Shown: positions 26,090 through 35,332, counted from the first letter of the stretch. The stretch: 64,000 nt of DNA from Verrucomicrobiia bacterium (GCA_030425485.1 JAUIAM010000004.1:62001-126000); one strand, 5' to 3'. Numbers and translations: made by a program. Notes: generated from the letters alone by a model not told the origin.

Positions 26090-26479
26090 AGGGTAATATG
26101 ATTAGGGTGAATAAGCACCGCCTCTTGGTGCAGATTTAACCAAGGCCCGATCAGGTAAATATTCTAAGCAGTTGTCTATGGATCTTTCGGTTTGGGGTAA
26201 CTAATTCTCAGGTCGGTGAATCCGAAATACGCATCACCACTATTATTCAGTCTCGAATGATCCTTTAGTCTTCATCGTATCGATTTACCTGGGCGCGCCC
26301 TGGAAGAGAGCAAGTAGAATAGGCCAACAGGCTTGTGATACTTGGCAGGCTGTGTCAAAGCCGACGAGCTGTTATGTTAACACTAATTCGAACAAAAGAC
26401 AGCCACCCCGAAAGCAGCATCAACAATCTGCGGGTGCGATAGAATCAGCTATGGCTGCGGGTTCTTTGGGAAGCGCTGT
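26090..26479. other. intergenic region with operator site C
   Basis: A 390-bp gap upstream of the sialidase-like gene. Apart from the operator-like palindrome at 26370-26382 and a CACCCTAATC leader motif next to the start codon, no gene, hairpin terminator or repeat was seen. Confidence 0.5.
26370..26382. promoter_or_regulatory. putative LacI-type operator, site C
   Basis: TGTTATGTTAACA is a perfect TGTTA-N3-TAACA palindrome, the same as site A read on the other strand. It lies about 280 bp upstream of the sialidase-like gene that shares a domain with the gene behind site A. Confidence 0.5.
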
Positions 26480-27919
26480 CTACCAGTTAGCCGTTCGCGG
26501 CGGGAGCGGATCAACCGTCCACGCCATGCGATGACAGAGCCGCTCAAAGAGCTCCAGCTTGATTGCCGCAGAGGCGGGATCATCCCACAGGTTGAATGAT
26601 TCATCCGGGTCCGACGCTAGATCGTATAGCTCGCCCTTCCCCAGTGAATGGGCCACGGCCAGCTTGTAGCGCTCGGTGCGTAGCATCGTCGCGTGAGCAG
26701 GTGGGTTCTTGTGTCCGGGCAAAGCATTATAGAACTCGCAGTATACATCGTCACGCCAAGCCACATTCTCCTCTTGGCGAAGCAGCGGCCAGAGCGAACG
26801 TCCCTGCACCCCGAGCTCTGGCACGAGCCCTGCCGCCTCGATCAAGGTCGGCGTCAGATCAACTAACTCGACGAGCGAGTCGCAGGAGTGTGGGCAAAGA
26901 TTACCGCCGGGAAAACTCAGGATGAGCGGCACACGCACTGAGGGCTCGTAGAAGAAGGGGCCCTTGAGATAGGCGCCATGATCCCCGAGCAGTTCACCGT
27001 GGTCGGACATAAAGATGACGATGGTATTCTCCCACTGCCCGGACTGCTTAAGCGCGTCGAGCATGCAACCGACCTGCACATCGATCAGATCACACATCGC
27101 CCAGCTTGCCGCCCGCACAAGACGGTGGTCACGCTCGCTCATCGACTCGAAGTCAAACCCGCTCAGCCCACCATAGGCACCGCGGTGATCAATGTTGAGC
27201 CAATCCGATTTTTCGGCCAACTCACCCTCGCGGTAGTTCGGCAGAGGAATCTCGCCGAGCTTCTCCAGGTAGGGCGCGAGGTACTCCTCGGGAGGATCAA
27301 AGGGGTGATGCGGATCAAACATGTTGACCGAGAACAACCAGGGTTGGCCCGAGCCCTTTTCCTTATCAATAAAATCAATTGCCTTCTGCGCACACCATGT
27401 CGTCTGGTGATGCTCGGCAGGCATCCCCTGCATAACATAGGGGCAGTCTTCGCGAGGCGTGGTGGCGTACGCTACCCCCTTCTCTTCAAGCCAATGGATG
27501 TACTCATTGCCGGACCAATCCGGAGCCGGATGGTGCGACCAGTGAAAGTCGCGGTAGCCATCATCAATACGCGGTTCAGACGCATACATGCGGTAATCGC
27601 AAGCAGAGATGTGGAGCTTACCGGACAAGCCGCAAGCATACCCGGCGTCGGCCAGCACCTTGGTCACGAGCTTTTCATCCGCGGGGATGGACTGGCCGTT
27701 TTGGCGGCAGCGCGTCGTGCGCGGGTAGCGACCCGTCAGGAAGCTCGAACGGCTCGGCGTGCAAACCGGGCTTTGGCAAAAGGCATGTTCGAAGCGCACC
27801 CCCTCCGCAGCCAGGCGGTCGATATTCGGCGTTTTAACGTGAGGATTTCCATAGCAGCCAAGCATATCGAAGCGCTGCTGGTCCGTGCAGATCCAAAGAA
27901 TGTTCGGTGGCGACTTCAT
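26480..27919 (-). CDS. S1-family sulfatase
   Basis: A 479-residue sulfatase with metal site NILWICTDQQR (D13) and formylglycine motif CTPSRSSFLTGRYP (Cys53); SDHGELLGDHG is the second metal segment. No signal peptide is seen, unlike the sulfatase at 10947, so it may act in the cytoplasm or be exported otherwise. It belongs to the branch often annotated as choline-sulfatase or iduronate-sulfatase-like, but the substrate here is probably a sulfated sugar. It is the last gene of a minus-strand set: toroid B, toroid A, GH43, sulfatase, with only a 13-bp gap after the GH43 gene. Confidence 0.9.
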   Translation of the reverse strand: MKSPPNILWICTDQQRFDMLGCYGNPHVKTPNIDRLAAEGVRFEHAFCQSPVCTPSRSSFLTGRYPRTTRCRQNGQSIPADEKLVTKVLADAGYACGLSGKLHISACDYRMYASEPRIDDGYRDFHWSHHPAPDWSGNEYIHWLEEKGVAYATTPREDCPYVMQGMPAEHHQTTWCAQKAIDFIDKEKGSGQPWLFSVNMFDPHHPFDPPEEYLAPYLEKLGEIPLPNYREGELAEKSDWLNIDHRGAYGGLSGFDFESMSERDHRLVRAASWAMCDLIDVQVGCMLDALKQSGQWENTIVIFMSDHGELLGDHGAYLKGPFFYEPSVRVPLILSFPGGNLCPHSCDSLVELVDLTPTLIEAAGLVPELGVQGRSLWPLLRQEENVAWRDDVYCEFYNALPGHKNPPAHATMLRTERYKLAVAHSLGKGELYDLASDPDESFNLWDDPASAAIKLELFERLCHRMAWTVDPLPPRTANW

Positions 27920-27932
27920 GCAAAAAGGTTGC

Positions 27933-28850
27933 TTACTGCTCTATGCGATCTGAACACTGGAGCCCGTCCGCAGTCTCGGCAATGCGGTAAAATACGGCCC
28001 GCTCGTCATAGCGTTGATTGGGTGTGTGGAAGACGAGACGCTTCTCGCCTTCAAAGGTTTCAAAAATCATACCATGACCGCCATCTTCTTTCCAGAGCGG
28101 CTGATCCATCTGCTCCCACGGCCCAAGAATAGTGCCTGTCGTTGAGCGTGCCAGCCCCATCGCGTAGCCTTTATCGCCAAAACTCGACCAGAGCATGAGC
28201 AGGGAGCCGTTGCTGTGCTCATACATCCAGGGCCCATCTGTGACGTAGATCGGAAAGGGGTGCTCGCCGCCTTTATCCGGCCAGGCCTGCTTCTTCTTCC
28301 AAGGCGCTTCGGCCGCATTAAAGAGGTGCTGAGGGCGGCCGACCGCACGCGTCAGATCTTCGGACAACCGGGTCGCCCACATCCCGCCGTTGTACACCTG
28401 CACCCACTCGTGACAGAAGATCATCCAGGGCGCGCCATCCGTATCGACGTAGAGCGTACCGTCGAGGCACTGCCAGTCATCCGGAGTAACAGGCCCCTCG
28501 GAGATGGGCAAGAATGGCCCCTCGGGGGAATCCGCACGGAGTACCTGTGTGCCACGGTAACGTTCGTGCGCCTTGAAGGTGGCCAGCATGTAATAGGCTC
28601 CGCGATACTTAAAAACCTCCGGAGCCCAAAACTGATGTTCTGCCCAGAAACCTTCCGGCGGACGAAAGGCATGCATGGGACCCTCCCAGTTTGTCAGATC
28701 GGTGCTCTTCCAGCAGTTAAAGCCTACCCCGGGTACGAGAACTTTCCCACCCGGCGGGTGGAGGTCTGTCGTGCCGTAGAGGTAGTAGCACTGTTGCTCA
28801 TCATCTCGGTAGACAAAGGGGTCGCGAATGGTAATCTCTCGGGTATGCAT
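27933..28850 (-). CDS. glycoside hydrolase family 43-like enzyme
   Basis: A 305-residue single-domain five-bladed propeller enzyme of the GH43 type. The general base is D10 in IRDPFVY, the pKa-modulating aspartate D130 in CLDGTLYVD, and the acid E148 in FCHEWVQ; WAPEVF (76-81) is also typical. GH43 enzymes remove arabinose, xylose or galactose. There is no signal peptide, so it may act inside the cell on imported oligomers. The start is ATG 28850 (MHTREIT), 14 bp after the upstream stop; a longer frame to 28985 overlaps the previous gene and has a poor N-terminus. Confidence 0.87.
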   Translation of the reverse strand: MHTREITIRDPFVYRDDEQQCYYLYGTTDLHPPGGKVLVPGVGFNCWKSTDLTNWEGPMHAFRPPEGFWAEHQFWAPEVFKYRGAYYMLATFKAHERYRGTQVLRADSPEGPFLPISEGPVTPDDWQCLDGTLYVDTDGAPWMIFCHEWVQVYNGGMWATRLSEDLTRAVGRPQHLFNAAEAPWKKKQAWPDKGGEHPFPIYVTDGPWMYEHSNGSLLMLWSSFGDKGYAMGLARSTTGTILGPWEQMDQPLWKEDGGHGMIFETFEGEKRLVFHTPNQRYDERAVFYRIAETADGLQCSDRIEQ

Positions 28851-28863
28851 GCTCTGCGATAAA

Positions 28864-29877
28864 CTAAATAAAGGGACGGCGATCGAGCACGAGGTGCAGT
28901 GGACGATCCGAGCGTAGATATCCCGGTAGCGCCGCCTGGAGCTCCGCCAGTGCACAGAGCATTCCGAAAAGCGCGTGCAAGTCATCGAAGGGGACAGTCA
29001 TCGTATCGATGCGCTTCATTAGAAAGGCGCACAACTCATGCGTAAATGCTCGCAACACAGACATGACATCACCATGACGGTGCCCACTCTGCCGCAGGGC
29101 CCGCGTCAGGCAATACACCCAGTCGATGTCAGCAAAGCCGACTCCGTTTCCAAGATACGGCCACTGCCCGCTCTCGCGGATGTGCAGGCAGGTATCGATC
29201 ATGGCGACCGGGTACCGTAGCGGTTGCCGCATGTGCTCGTGGTTAAACAGGTAGTGGAAGCTGCCCGCCAGATGCGGAAACAGGGGCACGTCTTGATTAA
29301 CCCCGATGCAGCCTTGTCGCCAGAAGCCCGTCTCCGCATCCTGCTGCTCCCACAGCCAGCGGAAGTAGCGCGCTGTCCACTCCGGCGAGGCCTCATCTGC
29401 CAACACGCGTGCGGCAAATAACCCGGCTCCCTGGTGCGAAGCATCCCACGGATCATTAACCCAGTCAAGTTGATCGAGAAAGGACTCTAAAGCCTGTGGC
29501 TCGTTTAGAAATGAAAGGGCTCGCAATGAATGCAGCGGCCCCGCATCAAAGAGCTGCAAGGCGGCCAGGCAGTGCGCCGTGACGTGATAGCTGTGGTGCG
29601 TTTCTTCGAGGAACAACCCACTGTCTGCATCCTGAAAATCCCGCAGCACTTGCACCCACTGCGTACGCTCATCCGTGTCGGTGGGAAACACCCCCAGCGT
29701 GTAGAGGATATTGGCTGCATCAGCGCAACCGTAGGGATTGAGCACCGTGCCGTCCGCACGCTCGCGCGCCGCCTCTCCCAGCCAACGCTGGTAGCGTCCC
29801 GCCCCGAGCTCGGCCTCCTTTACCGCTTTGAGGGCTGCGTTGAGAATCGGCTGTATATCGACAGGCTCGGGGGTCAT
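28864..29877 (-). CDS. alpha/alpha-toroid protein A, unknown function
   Basis: A 337-residue soluble protein rich in helix-hairpin repeats with the pattern of alpha/alpha-toroid folds (terpenoid cyclase, prenyltransferase, lyase or glycosidase type): YGCADAANILYTLG, HVTAHCLAALQLF, DASHQGAGLFAARVL, FADIDWVYCLTRAL. Many conserved-looking Trp, His and Asp residues suggest an enzyme pocket. I do not recognise a defined family and no signal peptide is present. It is translationally coupled (ATGA, 29874-29877) to toroid B, which has the same general shape. The context (GH43, sulfatase) suggests processing of an imported sulfated oligosaccharide, which is inference. Confidence 0.6.
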   Translation of the reverse strand: MTPEPVDIQPILNAALKAVKEAELGAGRYQRWLGEAARERADGTVLNPYGCADAANILYTLGVFPTDTDERTQWVQVLRDFQDADSGLFLEETHHSYHVTAHCLAALQLFDAGPLHSLRALSFLNEPQALESFLDQLDWVNDPWDASHQGAGLFAARVLADEASPEWTARYFRWLWEQQDAETGFWRQGCIGVNQDVPLFPHLAGSFHYLFNHEHMRQPLRYPVAMIDTCLHIRESGQWPYLGNGVGFADIDWVYCLTRALRQSGHRHGDVMSVLRAFTHELCAFLMKRIDTMTVPFDDLHALFGMLCALAELQAALPGYLRSDRPLHLVLDRRPFI

Positions 29878-30944
29878 CTTGCTGCTTGCAGGTTCGCATC
29901 CTTACGCCACCCATCGGAGTAGGCCAAACATCTCATGCACATAAGCGTACCGAGCATGTCACTGATCGGGTGAGGCTCGTGACAAAGCCGAATGCCGTGG
30001 TGGGCCAGCATAGCATGCTCCCCATGAAAAGCGAAAGCGCCATCGGACTTTAAATAGTCAGCCATCAAGACTGCGACCAGCCACGCGCCCGCGGCGGAGA
30101 TATCGTCCCTCCGGTAACTTCCGCCGAGTTGGATGTCCAACTCGCGCAAGACCCAGACTGCGTCCCAGTTCAGGCACATGTTAGACTCATCGCCGAACTC
30201 GCCACTGCCTTGCTGTAGCGCCAGGGTTGAATCGATGGCCTTTTCGGCATTCGGGTACGGGCGCTTGGCATCAAGGTAGGCAAAAATCAACTTAAACGTA
30301 CCAGCCATCGCCACGGATTGGTTATGGCAGCCCAGCAGCATCGGGTAGCCTGTTTCTGGATCGAGCAGCTCTGACTCGAGCGAACTGAACATGTCCTCAA
30401 GGATGCGCTCGTCTTTCGCGCGTGTCGCCGGAGTCGACGAGCGCAGCAGGGCTCGAATGGCACGCGCCCAGGTTTCACCATAAAGCCACGGGTTTGACCA
30501 GTCATGGGAAAGCGACCACGCACGGGCGTCCACCTCCCTCAAGTCGACAAACTGCGCCTTGGGAACCGGGTATTGTGGCTCTGCCCCGAGGGCATACAAC
30601 GCCTCCAGGGCGGCCCCATTTCGCTGGCCCCAGACCTGATCCCAGTTGTGCGTTCCGGTCAGGTCAGACTCGGTCTCGAGAGGGTCGCGAAAGAGCCCGT
30701 CATCCGGACTTTGGCAACTCTGGAAGTAGGCGACAGCCTCGGCACGCTGCGCCTCAGAGATGGCATCAAGTTCGCCCAGCTCGTTGAGAATGCAGATGGC
30801 CAGGCCAGACGCATTGAGCGCGTACGGCCTGACCAACTGAGCGTGGTACTTCCAGCGCCCCCAACCCTCATCCGGGTAACGCACTGACTCCAGCCAGCCC
30901 AGTATTCCAGAACGGACCTTATCTACGCAGGAAGTTCCCATCAT
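29874..30944 (-). CDS. alpha/alpha-toroid protein B, unknown function
   Basis: A 356-residue soluble protein with helical repeats like those of its neighbour: GWGRWKYHAQLVRPYALNA, DQVWGQRNGAALEALYALG, GSGEFGDESNMCLNWDAVW. The motif WDQVWGQRN and the paired NWDAVWVLREL may line a central cavity. It is the first gene of the coupled toroid pair and overlaps toroid A by four bases. It differs enough from A that the two could form a heterodimer or act in sequence. Substrate and reaction are unknown. A second ATG lies 3 bp inside. Confidence 0.6.
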   Translation of the reverse strand: MMGTSCVDKVRSGILGWLESVRYPDEGWGRWKYHAQLVRPYALNASGLAICILNELGELDAISEAQRAEAVAYFQSCQSPDDGLFRDPLETESDLTGTHNWDQVWGQRNGAALEALYALGAEPQYPVPKAQFVDLREVDARAWSLSHDWSNPWLYGETWARAIRALLRSSTPATRAKDERILEDMFSSLESELLDPETGYPMLLGCHNQSVAMAGTFKLIFAYLDAKRPYPNAEKAIDSTLALQQGSGEFGDESNMCLNWDAVWVLRELDIQLGGSYRRDDISAAGAWLVAVLMADYLKSDGAFAFHGEHAMLAHHGIRLCHEPHPISDMLGTLMCMRCLAYSDGWRKDANLQAAR

Positions 30945-30972
30945 TCAATAACCCCATTTTGAAAAGAAGGAT

Positions 30973-31848
30973 TTATGCCTTGCGACGACGAACGTACAGG
31001 GCACAAAGAACGCCACCGAGACCAAGCATCATGGCGCTATTGGAAGCCTCGGGAATCATCCCAGAGTAGGTCACATTGATGTTGTCAAAGCTGGCTTGGT
31101 TTCCGTCTGAGTTGTACAGACCTACCGTGTCAAAGGTCGTCGTGAACTGGCTGTCGGCACTGGTGATCGTACGCTGCCAGCCCAAGTTAGCCAGTGGGTC
31201 GTTAACATCACCGGTAATTTCGATCTTCAGGGTCAGCTCAGACGCGCTGACGAGCGTGTACTGATAGGTAACGGTGTTGACCGTATTGCTGAATAAGGTG
31301 TTCTGCAAGCCACCCGAAAACAGGTTCGTGCCCTGGAAGAACAGATCCGTTTTAACCTCACCGGTGGTAAAGTACTGACGCGAATTACCCACCGTGTTTC
31401 TCGGATTGATGCCAAGGTACATGCCGCTGTCATCCGTACGTAGCCCGACCGTTCCGTCCTGGCCGTCGGCAGTCGTACGGGTCATGTGGGAGTTGGTCAT
31501 ACCAAAGCGGAGGCTATTGGTAACGTTGTTAGCCGATGAGTAGCTGACATCGAAGGTCATGGTCAAGGTCTCGCCAACCTGCATGGTAACGGGCTGGAAG
31601 TAGGCCACTTCGAGGCCGTTGCCCGTGAACACGAGCGAGTTAGTGGCAGCCGAGGAGATGCCGTTTGCGCTCTCGTACCAACCGGACTGCGGGAGGACTT
31701 CGCCCGGGCCTGCGACACGCACGCCGTTGCGCTTTCCGTCGTCGAAGTTATCGTTGAGCAGCACAGTTTGCGCGCTCAAGCTGGCGGTGGTAGCTACGCC
31801 CAGCAGCATAGCAGCCAGGCCCTTACGGATGTTGTTCTTCTTCATCAT
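30973..31848 (-). CDS. PEP-CTERM-type exoprotein
   Basis: A 291-residue secreted protein. It has a signal peptide with cleavage near LSAQT, one beta-rich domain (NDNFDDGKRNG onward; FDTVGLYNSDGNQASFDNINV near the end) and a C-terminal sorting tail IPEAS, hydrophobic helix, RRRKA. It resembles in outline the domain of the PEP-CTERM protein at 117 but is more distant. No enzyme motif is seen. The ATG at 31848 starts a good signal peptide and is preceded by AACCCTAACC rather than a Shine-Dalgarno. Confidence 0.8.
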   Translation of the reverse strand: MMKKNNIRKGLAAMLLGVATTASLSAQTVLLNDNFDDGKRNGVRVAGPGEVLPQSGWYESANGISSAATNSLVFTGNGLEVAYFQPVTMQVGETLTMTFDVSYSSANNVTNSLRFGMTNSHMTRTTADGQDGTVGLRTDDSGMYLGINPRNTVGNSRQYFTTGEVKTDLFFQGTNLFSGGLQNTLFSNTVNTVTYQYTLVSASELTLKIEITGDVNDPLANLGWQRTITSADSQFTTTFDTVGLYNSDGNQASFDNINVTYSGMIPEASNSAMMLGLGGVLCALYVRRRKA

Positions 31849-31930
31849 TGCGGTAGTGTGGGTTAGGGTTAAGCAATTGAATTTCATCATGCGGATTTTT
31901 GAAGAGATTGGGTCGTTAGAGGGATAAAAG

Positions 31931-34357
31931 CTAGTAGGTGTCCTGCAGCTTGAAGGTATCGGGATTCAGGGCGTTTCCCGTCACGGTAAACCCGGCCATG
32001 CCGCCACGGTAAAAGCGCGAAAAGTTCAAGTGCTCCTGGTGATGGCAGCCAATCGTGGGGACGGAGTTGATCGCACGGATCGTAGCCGTCGTCGGGGCCT
32101 GGCCTGCCAGTTTTCCGTCGATATAAATCTCGATACTCTCACCGGTATAGACAGCGGCCACCGCGCTCCATTCGCCGATGGGCAGCTTTGCTTCGGAGAT
32201 CACCTCCGTGCCATTCCTTACCGCAAAGAGCGAACCGTCGAAAATCCCCATATCGAGAGCGCGATTCTGATCGGACAGCAGGTAGGTCATCCCTTCGGTG
32301 CTCTCGGGGCAGACATAGGCCTCGACCGTCATCACATCATGCGGCAAGGAACGGGCAATGACCACGATACGGTCGTTCTCGCCGTCAAAGTCGTAGTACG
32401 AGGCTGCCCCGCCGGGGATGCCCTCCCCCTTTTTGACCGCAGGAACAGCGGTATCGTCAATGCCCCAACGCTTTCCACCGCCCTCGCTGACGATATTCCA
32501 ACCGCCAACATCACGCGGATGCCGGGCCGAATCTTCATCCATAGGCAGAGAGAAACCGTATATCTCCTCACTCGCGACCTCATACTGTACCGGGACCTTC
32601 GCCCCGTGCGTGCCCACGCCCCATGTTTCATCAAAATTTCCTCCACGCGGTACAACCGGGAAGCTCACAAAATCAACGTCGTCCATATGGCGTACTTCCA
32701 CGGGATTTGACCAGGCGTAGCGACCGTCAGCACGGGTGATACGTACGATGTAAACATCGATGGGTTGACGCTGCGGGCGCGGAGCCAGCTCGAAGTCCAC
32801 TACGACGTCATGGCCGCCTTTTTTGGCAATCTCCTGCGTCGCCATGATCTGGCCATTGCAGAGGAGCTCTGCCGTACCGACCCAACTCCAGCTCTTGAAG
32901 CGTGAAGTAAACTTCAAGCTATCGCCGTCCTCCTTGACCGCGAGGGAGGGCGACGGCAGCAGTTCGTTGAGGTCTACACGCAAGGTCTGGTAATCGCGCA
33001 TGATGCCGGGCCGAACGATGAGTGGGTAAAGTTCGCGCCAAGCCTTGTCGTCCGCAGCCGGGGCCTTGCCGTCAGTCGTAATGGCCGCCTCAACGCGATA
33101 GAAGCTCAGCCCATCCAAGCCCGGCGTTTCAAATCGATGATCCACGACCGTGTGGCCATCGGGCTTCAAGTCGACCGCAGGGTAAACCTTCTCGACGTTG
33201 CCGCTGATGTCGAGCAGGCGCACGTAGCACTGCGCGGGCTTCGTTGAGTAAGGAAAACTCTGCACCTCAACAGTCCACCCATCGCCCATGCGAACCTCGG
33301 GCTTGTATGCGACAAAGACCTGTGGCGGTCGCGGGTGAGCGGTCTCACCACGCCAGACACGCGCGTACTCGCGGTTGATTTTCAGCAGCGCGTCGCGCCC
33401 CCAGACAGAGGGCTCAAAGTGCGTATTTTCGATGTAGTCGTTCCACGTCGTCAGGCAAACCCAGTCGGCATCCACGGCCATAGCGGCCTCCCAGTTATCC
33501 CGCAAAGTGCCCGTACCGTGAAAGGGACGATAGTAGGCGTTATGCGTGCCGTTGTAGCCCTGCGTAATTCCCGCGACCAGCACACCGTCTGGACGCCCGG
33601 CCTTGGCCAAAGCCTCACGCCCGTTCTCCAGGCGCAGCGTCATGTCGGCCAGAGATAAACCGTTGCTACCAAAATCATAAAGCCCGTCAAAGACCTTCAG
33701 GGAACGCGCAAATAAGTCCGCATTATCCCAGAGGGTATTTTCTCGCTGCGGCTGCACGACCCAGTAGGCCTCATGCCCGCGAGCCTTGAGCTTGTTCACG
33801 ATCTCCGCGGAGGACTCTGGCGAACGGCTCGTTTTATAGATGAAAATGACCGGCTTACCATCGATATAGAAATTGTTCGGATGATCGCCCCAGTTCTCAA
33901 AATACTCCGTCAGCCGATCGACAATCAAATCGACCGACAAGCTCTCAGGCCACCCATCCACACAAAGTGAAATATAGAACGGCAGCCCTTCGGCAGCAGT
34001 GTAGAGTCGGCCCAGCCCATTCGGATACGCCTCCGTAGGAATAATATCTACGGTAAAGCCATCGACGCCGTACTCCATCGCGCTGAGGATTTGCGGGCGT
34101 GTGGTGCTGGTCAGCCCGGTGTCCGCACTGACCCACTTGCTCTCCGGCAGCAGGGACCTGTCACCGAGTTTCCGGCGCACGTCATTGGTATCATCAAAAT
34201 GCTGGGCGAAGTTAAACCCCCACCCCACATAGTGAGCCCAAACGAGCTTGGGTACATTTCCCTCTTCAGCACGGCCCGGGGTATCCGAGGCAGTTGCCAA
34301 CTGAGTAAACCCCTTCGCTAACACCAATCCGATTAAAACTAGTTTTAAATACTTCAT
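31931..34357 (-). CDS. GH71/GH99-like glycoside hydrolase with LamG domain
   Basis: An 808-residue secreted enzyme. After the signal peptide (about 1-22) comes a TIM-barrel of the GH71/GH99-like type (about 30-345): LVWAHYVGWGF, EYGVDGFTVDI, NFYIDGKPVIFIY and DWVCLTTWNDYIEN, features of endo-alpha-mannanases and alpha-1,3-glucanases. Two beta domains follow, and a C-terminal LamG-like domain (about 630-800). It probably cuts an extracellular polysaccharide. The ATG at 34357 is preferred; a GTG at 34375 would overlap the upstream stop (GTGA) and add six residues. Confidence 0.78.
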   Translation of the reverse strand: MKYLKLVLIGLVLAKGFTQLATASDTPGRAEEGNVPKLVWAHYVGWGFNFAQHFDDTNDVRRKLGDRSLLPESKWVSADTGLTSTTRPQILSAMEYGVDGFTVDIIPTEAYPNGLGRLYTAAEGLPFYISLCVDGWPESLSVDLIVDRLTEYFENWGDHPNNFYIDGKPVIFIYKTSRSPESSAEIVNKLKARGHEAYWVVQPQRENTLWDNADLFARSLKVFDGLYDFGSNGLSLADMTLRLENGREALAKAGRPDGVLVAGITQGYNGTHNAYYRPFHGTGTLRDNWEAAMAVDADWVCLTTWNDYIENTHFEPSVWGRDALLKINREYARVWRGETAHPRPPQVFVAYKPEVRMGDGWTVEVQSFPYSTKPAQCYVRLLDISGNVEKVYPAVDLKPDGHTVVDHRFETPGLDGLSFYRVEAAITTDGKAPAADDKAWRELYPLIVRPGIMRDYQTLRVDLNELLPSPSLAVKEDGDSLKFTSRFKSWSWVGTAELLCNGQIMATQEIAKKGGHDVVVDFELAPRPQRQPIDVYIVRITRADGRYAWSNPVEVRHMDDVDFVSFPVVPRGGNFDETWGVGTHGAKVPVQYEVASEEIYGFSLPMDEDSARHPRDVGGWNIVSEGGGKRWGIDDTAVPAVKKGEGIPGGAASYYDFDGENDRIVVIARSLPHDVMTVEAYVCPESTEGMTYLLSDQNRALDMGIFDGSLFAVRNGTEVISEAKLPIGEWSAVAAVYTGESIEIYIDGKLAGQAPTTATIRAINSVPTIGCHHQEHLNFSRFYRGGMAGFTVTGNALNPDTFKLQDTY

Positions 34358-34371
34358 TACAAAAACGATTC

Positions 34372-35109
34372 TCACTTAGATATGCTCCAGAGGTCTTCCT
34401 TGCCCCTGTCGCGGTACTTAAATTCTCTCAATTCCGTCGTGTCCGAAAACCACTCCACGTGACCATCGGCAAAAACAATGTTCGCAGCCCCATCGGCGTG
34501 CTTGTCCACCTCCGGATGCCCTCCGGATCTGCGGTCACGCACAACACCCGGCAGGATATCAAACTGGATGTTATGAAAGGGGTGCCGCCCTGACTCGGAC
34601 CACGCCGCGCAACCTGCCAAAATCGTACGCGAAGGAAAACTCACGTGCTGCGGACCCGTTGCAGTGGTATTTCTTGCCACCCCGATAAAGGCATTGTTCA
34701 TCCCGTAAGTTGCCGACATCCGCGTCTCACCTGCATCGGGATACATCTCCAGCAAGGCCGGGCAGGTAAAAATGCTCCGTCCACTGCGCGTACCCCCACC
34801 AGGCAAATCCCGATCACTCGGAACATACTCCAGTAATCGCTTGGCCCAGTGCCCCGTCGGCTGCGAACCATCGCTCACATTGTAGTTGGGGTAAGCTCCA
34901 TACTCCTGCGCAAAGAGCTGCAGGCAGGTGTTAATCTGCCGCAGGTTAGTCGCACACTTGGACTGGTTGGCCATCTCGCGCACCCGCCCCAAGGCCACGA
35001 CCACGAGGGCAGACACGATCGCCAGAACCGAAACACAAACCAGTGCTTCTACGAGCGAAAATGCCGTGCGCGCACGACCAGGCTTCAACAAACGGTTAAA
35101 GTAGTTCAT
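34372..35109 (-). CDS. pseudopilin-like protein
   Basis: A 245-residue protein with a prepilin-type N-terminus, TAFSLVEALVC (alanine instead of the usual glycine before the cleavage point, glutamate at +5), a hydrophobic helix and a globular domain. The tail reads HADGAANIVFADGHVEWF, a one-residue-longer variant of the H-X9-DG motif. It is more distant from the two paralogues at 1061 and 12455. It may be coupled to the GH71/99-like gene that follows at once. Confidence 0.8.
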   Translation of the reverse strand: MNYFNRLLKPGRARTAFSLVEALVCVSVLAIVSALVVVALGRVREMANQSKCATNLRQINTCLQLFAQEYGAYPNYNVSDGSQPTGHWAKRLLEYVPSDRDLPGGGTRSGRSIFTCPALLEMYPDAGETRMSATYGMNNAFIGVARNTTATGPQHVSFPSRTILAGCAAWSESGRHPFHNIQFDILPGVVRDRRSGGHPEVDKHADGAANIVFADGHVEWFSDTTELREFKYRDRGKEDLWSISK

Positions 35110-35269
35110 CAGAGGTATGCCGCTGAAAATCATAAAACAAACGCATTGAGTCAATCATTTATTTTACCTAACGAATCACTTATCAAAGAAAAACACCACC
35201 AATCACTCATAAAAACTAGCAACAAAGCCATACAGAGCCCGGCTAAACCCACGACCAACCGATTGATGC

Positions 35270-35320
35270 AAAAATAAATCTGCAATATTGCTTGATTGAT
35301 TCATTCATTTGTGGTTTATC
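35270..35320. promoter_or_regulatory. palindromic region before GntR-type regulator
   Basis: It contains the perfect palindrome GCAATATTGC (35282-35291), followed by TTGATTGATTCATTCATTTG. A similar AATCATTTATTT stretch lies near 35153 before the divergent pseudopilin gene. These AT-rich repeats are candidates for binding by the adjacent regulator. Confidence 0.35.
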
Positions 35321-35332
35321 TGGATAGAAGCA

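Noticed and set aside
26978-28132. 384-codon open frame antisense to sulfatase and GH43 genes
   Set aside because: It crosses two well-supported genes and has no domain of its own.
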